From: an uncultured Acidimicrobiia bacterium | GTDB taxonomy: Bacteria; Actinomycetota; Acidimicrobiia; Spongiisociales; UBA5794 | Length of the DNA: 20,424 nucleotides | Direction of reading: 5' to 3' | NCBI GenBank assembly: GCA_913031525.1 | Contig: CAJWGC010000005.1 | Span: 1 to 20,424, forward strand | In this document: positions 14,945 to 20,424 of the stretch, in pieces | How the letters are laid out: each line of letters begins with the position of its first letter | Position numbering within the stretch: the first letter of the stretch is position 1 | Translations under genes and position numbers: made by a program | The notes under the pieces: model-generated | Database searches by the model: none | What the model was told of the DNA's origin: nothing | The model's input: the letters and a program-made list of their open reading frames with translations, nothing else

Positions 14945-15730
14945 ATGGCGAAGATTTGGGTCGTGATCGGATTGGTACTTTTGCTAAGCACGGCCTGCAG
15001 CGAATCATCGTCCGAATACGACTCTACGGGATCTTTTGCGCCTACCCCCTCAGGGGAGGATCAGGTTCTGGTATCGGCTGCGACTTCGCTTACTGCTGTC
15101 TTTGCTGAGTTGAGCTCTGAATTTGAATCTGCCAATCCTGGAATTGATGTAGTCCTGAATTTCGCCGGGAGCACTGCTCTCCGAGAGCAGATTCTCGAAG
15201 GGGCTCCGATAGATGTTTTTGCTTCTGCCGACAGGTCAAATATGCAAAGAGCGGTGGAGTCTGGAGAGGTAGAAGGCCGGCCAGAGATTTTTGCTAGGAA
15301 CGTATTACAGATAGCTGTTTCTGCTGGGAACCCTGCCGATGTGACTGGTTTGGACGATTTTGCTCGTAGCGAGCTGCTCATAGGATTGTGCATCTCAACT
15401 GTCCCATGTGGAGAGCTCGCTCGGGAGGCGCTCGCAAAGGAAGGAGTAACGCCTTCAATTGACAGCGTTGAACCTAACGTTCGCGCGCTGTTGACCAAGG
15501 TAGAAGCAGGAGAACTTGACGCGGGAATAACATATCTGACTGATGTTCTCTTTGCCTCTGATGCGATTGAAGGAATAGATCTGCCTTCTGGCCAGAACGT
15601 TATCGCCGAGTATCCCATCGCGGTTCTAACCAACGCTCGAAGCCCTGCAGCGGCTGCCATGTTTATGAAATTCGTCTTGTCTGGAGAGGCGCAGAGCATT
15701 CTCCACGAATACGGGTTTATATCGCCTTGA
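14945..15730 (+). CDS. modA: Molybdate ABC transporter substrate-binding lipoprotein ModA
   Basis: 261 residues. The signal peptide ends in a lipobox (LSTAC) with Cys18 as the lipid anchor, followed by a short Ser-rich tether to about residue 38. The mature domain starts VLVSAATSLTAVFAELSSEFE (41-61), the typical ModA opening, with oxyanion contacts expected at the SAATS and GST (75-77) segments; NFAGSTALREQILEGAPIDVFASAD (72-96) is diagnostic. GLCISTVPCGELARE (147-161) gives the hinge region with two cysteines, common in actinobacterial ModA. The protein captures molybdate or tungstate outside the membrane and passes it to ModB. It is the first gene of modABC, divergent from padR. The start ATG 14945 has only a weak ribosome site. 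Confidence 0.93.
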   Translation: MAKIWVVIGLVLLLSTACSESSSEYDSTGSFAPTPSGEDQVLVSAATSLTAVFAELSSEFESANPGIDVVLNFAGSTALREQILEGAPIDVFASADRSNMQRAVESGEVEGRPEIFARNVLQIAVSAGNPADVTGLDDFARSELLIGLCISTVPCGELAREALAKEGVTPSIDSVEPNVRALLTKVEAGELDAGITYLTDVLFASDAIEGIDLPSGQNVIAEYPIAVLTNARSPAAAAMFMKFVLSGEAQSILHEYGFISP

Positions 15731-15732
15731 AG

Positions 15733-16533
15733 ATGCCCTTCCAACAACGATCTATCACCACTGGCCGTAGCCCGATTTTGCTGGTCGTATTGGGGCTAAC
15801 GGGCCTGACTTTTTTCGTAGTGCCGCTCTTAGGGTTGCTTTGGCGAGTTCCTTGGAAAAGAACCCCCGACCTGCTCACTAGCCAGATGGTCCTTGACGCA
15901 CTCCGCCTTTCAGTAATCGCCTCTCTTGCAGCAACTGCGATTTCATGCGTGATCGGTGTGCCACTGGCGTGGCTGTTAGCACGGGCTGAATTTCCTGGTA
16001 AAGCCATTGTCAGAAGCATTGTGACTCTTCCGTTGGTGCTTCCTCCTGTCGTGGGAGGAACAGCACTGTTATTTGCTCTCGGCCGTCGCGGTCTCGTTGG
16101 CGGCCCGTTAAACCAAGTTACTGGTCTTCTTATGCCGTTCTCGCTGTGGGGAGTTATTTTGGCTGCCACGTTTGTGGCTATGCCCTTTTTGGTGATCACG
16201 GTTGAGGGAGCACTACACAACTTAGACGAGAAACATGAGAGAGCTGCTGCCAGCTTGGGAGCTAGCCGTTGGATGGTGATTCGACGTATCACAGTGCCGA
16301 TGATTGCACCTTCGCTCATCGCCGGGCTAGCACTTACGTGGGCCAGAGCATTTGGAGAATTCGGCGCGACTGTCACATTTGCTGGCAACCTTCAGGGACG
16401 AACCCAGACTCTTCCGCTAGCGGTTTTTGTTGCTTTAGAGAGCGACAGAGATGCAGCTGTCGCTATCAGCATGATCATGGTTTTCGTGTCATTGATTGTA
16501 TTGATTGCTTTACGAGATCGATGGTGGCGGTAG
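15733..16533 (+). CDS. modB: Molybdate ABC transporter permease ModB
   Basis: 266 residues with about six membrane helices. The cytoplasmic EAA loop that docks on the ATPase is clear: ERAAASLGASRWMVIRRITVP (169-189), followed by ARAFGEFGATVTFAGN (204-219), the stretch typical of molybdate/sulfate permeases. VTLPLVLPPVVGGTALL (97-113) is the conserved pore helix. A TTG at 15727 overlaps the modA stop, and ATG 15733 is two codons later; I prefer the ATG, with translational coupling to modA. The 3' end overlaps modC by 13 nt. Confidence 0.92.
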   Translation: MPFQQRSITTGRSPILLVVLGLTGLTFFVVPLLGLLWRVPWKRTPDLLTSQMVLDALRLSVIASLAATAISCVIGVPLAWLLARAEFPGKAIVRSIVTLPLVLPPVVGGTALLFALGRRGLVGGPLNQVTGLLMPFSLWGVILAATFVAMPFLVITVEGALHNLDEKHERAAASLGASRWMVIRRITVPMIAPSLIAGLALTWARAFGEFGATVTFAGNLQGRTQTLPLAVFVALESDRDAAVAISMIMVFVSLIVLIALRDRWWR

Positions 16534-17609
16534 TTTTGACCAGCCAGGGGCTCACTGCCGATGTTGTCGTTCACCGCTCAGAAAATTTCCGACTGGAACT
16601 GTGTCTATCGATCCCGTCAGGAAAGACCGTCGCATTGCTAGGTCCCAATGGTTCCGGGAAATCCACGGCATTGGCTGCGATCGCAGGTCTGATTTCTCTT
16701 GACTCTGGACGGATTCTTTTCAACGGAGTCACTCTTGACGATCCAGCCACTGGTGCCTTCGTTCCACCTGAGCGAAGAAAGGCTGGTGTTGTTTTTCAGA
16801 ACTACCTTTTATTCCCTCATTTAAGTGTCCTCGATAACGTTGCCTTCGGTCTTCGTAGCCGACGAATTGCGCGAGGGGAGGCGAACACGAGGGCTAGAGA
16901 GTGGATCGAACGTATCGGCCTCACTGGAATGGAGAATCGCAAGCCAGCCGATTTATCTGGAGGGCAATCTCAACGTGTTGCGATTGCGCGCGCGTTAGCT
17001 ATCACGCCCGACCTTCTCCTTCTCGATGAGCCGCTATCGGCACTTGACATCAGCACACGTTCAGAACTACGTCATATGCTTAAAGAGCACCTAACGAATT
17101 TCGACGGGCCTCGATTGTTAATCACGCATGATCCGACTGAGGCTTTTCTTCTGGCTGATGAGATCCACGTGATCGAAGACGGGACTGTTACGCAAGTCGG
17201 AAATGCCGACGAGATACGTCTCCGGCCTCGCACCCAGTACGCTGCTGATTTAGCGGGGTTCAACCTAATCATGGGAACTGCTCGCTCTGGAATTGTGGAT
17301 ACGGGTGTCCAGCCTCTCTATATCGCTAATAACGAGATTGCTGGTCCGGTTTTGGCGACGATTCACCCCACAGCCATCTCACTATATCTGGAACCACCGA
17401 AGGGAAGCCCGCGGAATAGTTGGTCAACCACGGTTTACCGTGTTGAGCGATTTGAGAATAGGATTCGACTCAGTACTGGCCCTCCACTACCTGTCACTGT
17501 CGAGGTGACCGAGCAGGCAAAAACAGAGCTCGGATTGAAACCAGGAACTCAGATCTGGGTAGCGTTGAAGGCAACGGAGATCGGGATTCAACCGGGTCGA
17601 TTTTCTTAA
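16521..17609 (+). CDS. modC: Molybdate ABC transporter ATPase ModC
   Basis: 362 residues from ATG 16521. The ATPase domain has Walker A GPNGSGKST (41-49), Q-loop Gln93, signature LSGGQ (145-149), Walker B LLLLDE (165-170) and the switch His203 in ITHD. The C-terminal section, about 260-362, ends in a TOBE-like segment (LGLKPGTQIWVALKATEIGI) that in ModC binds molybdate for feedback control. The frame is open to 16269, but that part translates modB in the wrong frame and is not protein-like. The start overlaps the last 13 nt of modB, so the two are coupled. It powers import of molybdate captured by ModA. Confidence 0.93.
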   Translation: MVAVVLTSQGLTADVVVHRSENFRLELCLSIPSGKTVALLGPNGSGKSTALAAIAGLISLDSGRILFNGVTLDDPATGAFVPPERRKAGVVFQNYLLFPHLSVLDNVAFGLRSRRIARGEANTRAREWIERIGLTGMENRKPADLSGGQSQRVAIARALAITPDLLLLDEPLSALDISTRSELRHMLKEHLTNFDGPRLLITHDPTEAFLLADEIHVIEDGTVTQVGNADEIRLRPRTQYAADLAGFNLIMGTARSGIVDTGVQPLYIANNEIAGPVLATIHPTAISLYLEPPKGSPRNSWSTTVYRVERFENRIRLSTGPPLPVTVEVTEQAKTELGLKPGTQIWVALKATEIGIQPGRFS

Positions 17610-17637
17610 TTCTCATACGACGACGTGAACCTCTCGA

Positions 17638-17675
17638 CCCATGTCGCATAACAATTCGACTCTCGGTTATGTGGG
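17638..17675 (+). other. Bulged stem-loop in the leader of the purine permease gene
   Basis: CATAAC (17647-17652) pairs with GTTATG (17666-17671) around a 13-nt loop. Below it, CCCA (17638-17641) pairs with TGGG (17672-17675) across a five-base TGTCG bulge on the 5' side. There is no following T-run. It does not match the purine riboswitch consensus that I know. It may be chance, or a leader element or weak terminator for modC. Confidence 0.3.
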
Positions 17676-17761
17676 CTCAGGCTTCGCGATCGCGTTGAAT
17701 CCGGCAATGACAGACCACGATTGGTAGTCTCTGCGTACTGCCGACGACTGAACGGCGGTGG

Positions 17762-17768
17762 AGGGAGG
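17762..17768 (+). promoter_or_regulatory. Strong ribosome binding site of the purine permease gene
   Basis: AGGGAGG, five bases before ATG 17774, is the clearest Shine-Dalgarno in the window and fixes this start. Confidence 0.7.
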
Positions 17769-17773
17769 AATCA

Positions 17774-19123
17774 ATGGCGTGGGGTCCTAGTACGACCACG
17801 ACCCAAAGCGGTCTTGACGGATATTTCAAGATCACAGAACGAGGATCATCGGTGAGTACCGAAGTACGCGCTGGGGTAGCTACTTACCTCGTTATGGCGT
17901 ACATCGTCTTTTTGAATCCGATAATTCTGGAACCTCTTGGTTTCGAGCCTGTTGCAGTAGCAGCAGCGACGGCTCTGGCCGCGGGGCTTTTGAGCATAAT
18001 TATGGGCGTCTACTCCAACTATCCGGTGGCTATGGCTACGGGACTGGGGATCAATGCGGCAGTAGCTTTTCAGCTTGTTATCGGCGGAGGCTTAACGCCG
18101 AAGGGCGCTATGGGCGTTATCGTCCTGGAAGGCATCGCTGTAACTGTGTTGGTGCTTCTCGGTCTGCGCGAAGCCGTGATGAAGGCTGTTCCGGACAGTC
18201 TCAAATTGGCAATTGCGGTCGGTATCGGGTTATTCATCCTGTTTATCGGCTTTGTCAACGGTGGACTGATTGTTGGCGGAGGCGGCACACCTGTGTCGTT
18301 CGTATTCCCTAACACGGCTTCATCGGCGGTGACGTTGCTCGGATTGCTCATAGCTGTTGCCTTGTTCGCTCGAAAGATGAAGGGAGCGCTAATCATTACG
18401 ATTGCGCTCACTGCCATTTTGGCGCTGATCTTCGGAGTGAACGACTGGCCAGATAAGATTCCGGCACCGGAGTTTTCCACTTTGTGGCAATTCGATCTCG
18501 GGAATGTTTGGGACCTTGGTTTCCTGACGGCGATCTTGACAATCTTCACGTTCATGCTGACCGACTTTTTTGACACGATGGGTACGGCAACGGCCGTCGT
18601 GGAACAAGCCGGTCTGACGGACGAGAACGGCGAGATTCCAGATGTAGGAAAGCTTCTCCTTGTCGACTCAGCTGGTGCTGCAGTCGGAGGTGCTTTCGGC
18701 GTTAGTTCTAATACGAGCTACATCGAGAGTTCAGCAGGAGTTGCAGAAGGAGGAAGAACCGGATTGACGTCAGTCGTGGTCGGGTTGCTCTTCCTGGTTA
18801 CGATCTTCCTGTCACCACTTGCAGTCCTAGTGCAAGGTCCGGTGACGGCAGCTGTACTAATTGTGGTTGGCTTCTTGATGATTGGTTTCATCCGGAAGAT
18901 CAATTTCACGGACCTTGAGGAAGGTTTCCCAGCGTTGATGGCGATCATCCTCATGCCACTTACCTACTCGATCACAGTGGGTATTGGCGCTGGGTTTGTG
19001 ATGCATACCCTGATCAAGGTGGTTAAGGGCAAGTGGTCTGAGGTCTCGGGCATTATGTGGGCCGTGACTGCTGCTTTCCTTATCTATTTCGCTCAGGCTC
19101 AACTGGATAGCTGGGTCAACTGA
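17774..19123 (+). CDS. NCS2-family purine permease, AzgA type
   Basis: 449 residues, highly hydrophobic with about 12-14 membrane helices. The AzgA/PbuG-type signatures are TYLVMAYIVFLNPIIL (37-52), ATGLGINAAVAFQL (88-101), LTDFFDTMGTATAV (262-275) and SNTSYIESSAGVAEGGRTGLTS (312-333), the last two lining the nucleobase site. Relatives carry guanine, hypoxanthine, adenine or xanthine in symport with protons. Here the family's usual 'GMGLNAfFA' is TGLGINAAVA, so the substrate preference is uncertain. It starts 164 nt after modC with its own strong ribosome site and is followed by an intrinsic terminator, so it may be its own unit or the end of the mod operon. Confidence 0.9.
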   Translation: MAWGPSTTTTQSGLDGYFKITERGSSVSTEVRAGVATYLVMAYIVFLNPIILEPLGFEPVAVAAATALAAGLLSIIMGVYSNYPVAMATGLGINAAVAFQLVIGGGLTPKGAMGVIVLEGIAVTVLVLLGLREAVMKAVPDSLKLAIAVGIGLFILFIGFVNGGLIVGGGGTPVSFVFPNTASSAVTLLGLLIAVALFARKMKGALIITIALTAILALIFGVNDWPDKIPAPEFSTLWQFDLGNVWDLGFLTAILTIFTFMLTDFFDTMGTATAVVEQAGLTDENGEIPDVGKLLLVDSAGAAVGGAFGVSSNTSYIESSAGVAEGGRTGLTSVVVGLLFLVTIFLSPLAVLVQGPVTAAVLIVVGFLMIGFIRKINFTDLEEGFPALMAIILMPLTYSITVGIGAGFVMHTLIKVVKGKWSEVSGIMWAVTAAFLIYFAQAQLDSWVN

Positions 19124-19152
19124 ATACCTAGTTCTAGATGACCATCAATTGA

Positions 19153-19188
19153 GCGGAGCCGCCGTCGCTGACGGCGGCTCCGCCTTTT
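19153..19188 (+). terminator. Intrinsic terminator after the purine permease
   Basis: A perfect 14-bp GC-rich stem, GCGGAGCCGCCGTC with GACGGCGGCTCCGC, closes a three-base loop (GCT) and is followed by CTTTTCC. It begins 29 nt after the permease stop codon. Confidence 0.9.
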
Positions 19189-19243
19189 CCGTACCTTGCA
19201 ATACTTTCCTGGATTCGTTTCTTCGCCTCCGTTAAGTTCTCAG

Positions 19244-19271
19244 TTGACTAAACCAAGGGTTGAGTTACAAC
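19244..19271 (+). promoter_or_regulatory. Candidate promoter for the deacylase gene
   Basis: TTGACT (19244-19249) and TACAAC (19266-19271) are 16 bp apart, a sigma-70-like pair placed after the terminator and about 48 nt before the next ATG. Confidence 0.4.
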
Positions 19272-19318
19272 TATGCCGAAACAACAATCACAATTCACTT
19301 TTCGAAACGATATCGCTT

Positions 19319-20424
19319 ATGACTGACCTGATAATCAAAGGTGGGACTGTGATCGACGGAACCGGAAACACCCGGTATCAGGCTGACGTGTCCATAACAA
19401 ACGGCGTCATCGAGAATGTTGGGGAGATCGAATCGACTGGATCACAGACAATCGACGCCTCTGGTCTCGTTGTCGCTCCGGGTTTCTTCGATTTTCATTC
19501 CCATTCCGATTTCACGATTCCTGAATACCCCAGTGCTATCAATTCGATCTCTCAGGGTGTGACTACCGAAGTGACTGGAAATTGTGGTTGGACCCCTGCA
19601 CCGGTACCTGTTGATCCAGATCACGCAGATGCTTTCAGGGCATCTAACGAAGGACTCGGCCCCAATCTTGATTGGAGATGGTCTAGCTTCGGGTCTTTCC
19701 TCCGCGTCCTCGACGAAGTCGCGCCATCGGTGAACGTTGCCCCACTTATAGGGCACAATGCTGTGCGGAGCTCAGTTATGGGATACGAGAACAGATCGTC
19801 GACGACTGACGAGCTCAAAAAGATGAAGAGCCTCGTTGAGAACGCGATGGAAGCGGGCGCATGGGGTATGAGTTCTGGATTGGTCTACCCTCCCAGTGGT
19901 TTTTCCGACATAGAAGAACTCTCGGAGCTAGCTGCCTCAGCGGCTAAGTTCGGCGGTCTCTACAGCTCGCATATCCGTAACGAAGGCTCGGGACTGCTTG
20001 AGGCAGTTTCCGAAGCAGTAGAGGTTGGTAAGCGATCGGGAGCGACGATTCAGGTATCGCACCTCAAGGCCACTGGGTCAAACAACTACGGATTGGTAAA
20101 CGGTGCCTTCGACCTTCTCCATCGAGCTCGTACCGAGGGGATCAATGTTCATTGCGACGTCTACCCCTACACGGCAGGATCAACCTTCCTTGCCATGGTC
20201 ACTCCGCCATGGTCGCATGAAGGGGGGTTTGACGAACTAGCCCGTCGTCTCGGTGCTCGCGAAAAACGTGATCGTATTCGGTATGAGATGTTGAACGATT
20301 CTGTTGAGTGGAACGGCCTCTTTCGAGCTGCGGGCAGTTGGGACCGTATCTTGATATCCAGCGTGGTCGCTCCGGAACTGACCAAGTATGAGGGATCTTC
20401 GATCGCAGCGATTGCCGCGGCAGA
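19319..20424 (+). CDS. N-acyl-D-amino-acid deacylase family amidohydrolase (runs off right edge)
   Basis: An open frame from ATG 19319 reaches the window edge: 368 codons with no stop, against about 530 for the full family. The N terminus LIIKGGTVIDGTG (4-16) is the amidohydrolase beta-sandwich. The barrel shows DFHSHSD (58-64) with His60 and His62, GNCG (87-90) with Cys89, SSHIRNE (216-222) with His218 and VSHLKA (246-251) with His248. These match the Cys/His zinc ligands of D-aminoacylase; the catalytic aspartate expected near 365-370 lies at or past the edge. The enzyme hydrolyses N-acyl-D-amino acids or related amides, releasing the D-amino acid. No clear ribosome site is seen. Separated from the purine permease by the terminator. 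Confidence 0.9.
   Translation, partial: MTDLIIKGGTVIDGTGNTRYQADVSITNGVIENVGEIESTGSQTIDASGLVVAPGFFDFHSHSDFTIPEYPSAINSISQGVTTEVTGNCGWTPAPVPVDPDHADAFRASNEGLGPNLDWRWSSFGSFLRVLDEVAPSVNVAPLIGHNAVRSSVMGYENRSSTTDELKKMKSLVENAMEAGAWGMSSGLVYPPSGFSDIEELSELAASAAKFGGLYSSHIRNEGSGLLEAVSEAVEVGKRSGATIQVSHLKATGSNNYGLVNGAFDLLHRARTEGINVHCDVYPYTAGSTFLAMVTPPWSHEGGFDELARRLGAREKRDRIRYEMLNDSVEWNGLFRAAGSWDRILISSVVAPELTKYEGSSIAAIAAA

Noticed and set aside
15061..16388. Two long antisense frames opposite modA and modB
   Set aside because: They are shadows of well-supported genes; composition is Ser/Arg/Pro-rich with no motif.
16269..16520. Long 5' extension of the modC frame
   Set aside because: It reads through modB in another frame and lacks protein-like sequence; the ATP-binding domain begins after ATG 16521.
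17610..17773. Purine riboswitch before the purine permease
   Set aside because: The conserved loop and junction bases of the known purine aptamer are not seen.
18070..18576. 168-codon antisense frame inside the purine permease
   Set aside because: It overlaps a strongly supported NCS2 permease and shows no independent evidence.
19273..19326. 17-codon frame before the deacylase
   Set aside because: Too short, no ribosome site, and it overlaps the deacylase start; probably chance.

Overview
The window looks like the chromosome of a monoderm, actinobacterium-like organism. Base composition is near 50% G+C by eye. A DUF4383-type domain, an actinobacterial-style heliorhodopsin, a tRNA with no encoded CCA end, many lipid/xenobiotic-type enzymes (epoxide hydrolase, flavin monooxygenase, acyltransferase, D-aminoacylase family) and frequent GTG/TTG start options all fit an aquatic Actinobacteriota, perhaps an Acidimicrobiia relative. 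A Chloroflexota lineage rich in the same enzymes is the main alternative. No phage, transposon, CRISPR or rRNA sequence is visible.

Layout. 1-4099 (minus strand): the start of a PLP aminotransferase, running off the left edge; a peptide/nickel-type solute-binding lipoprotein with no permease beside it; and a DASS/SLC13-type anion transporter with internal TrkA-C (RCK) domains. 4249-8802 (plus): trmL, a hotdog thioesterase, a membrane acyltransferase fused to a DUF4383-like domain, a conserved protein of unknown function starting directly after it, and a Gal80-like Gfo/Idh/MocA protein whose usual catalytic lysine is tryptophan. 8850-8923: tRNA-Met(CAU). 9119-10954 (plus): a DUF1295 steroid-reductase-like membrane protein and then a heliorhodopsin, the most notable gene here. 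11026-12174 (minus): epoxide hydrolase. 12220-13769 (plus): what looks like the tail of a decayed short-chain dehydrogenase, overlapping by ATGA a class A flavoprotein monooxygenase. 13783-14839 (minus): a small cupin and a PadR-family regulator. 14945-17609 (plus): modABC, divergent from padR, with interleaved promoters and a 9-bp direct repeat around them. 17774-19123 (plus): an AzgA-type purine permease followed by a strong intrinsic terminator. 19319 to the right edge: an N-acyl-D-amino-acid deacylase family enzyme, incomplete.

How the genes fit together. modABC imports molybdate. The purine permease next to it suggests, but does not prove, a molybdenum-dependent purine pathway. The heliorhodopsin carries the family's Schiff-base lysine and carboxylate counterion and should bind retinal; no retinal-synthesis gene lies in the window. 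The remaining enzymes look like an opportunistic degradation and lipid-modification set rather than one pathway.
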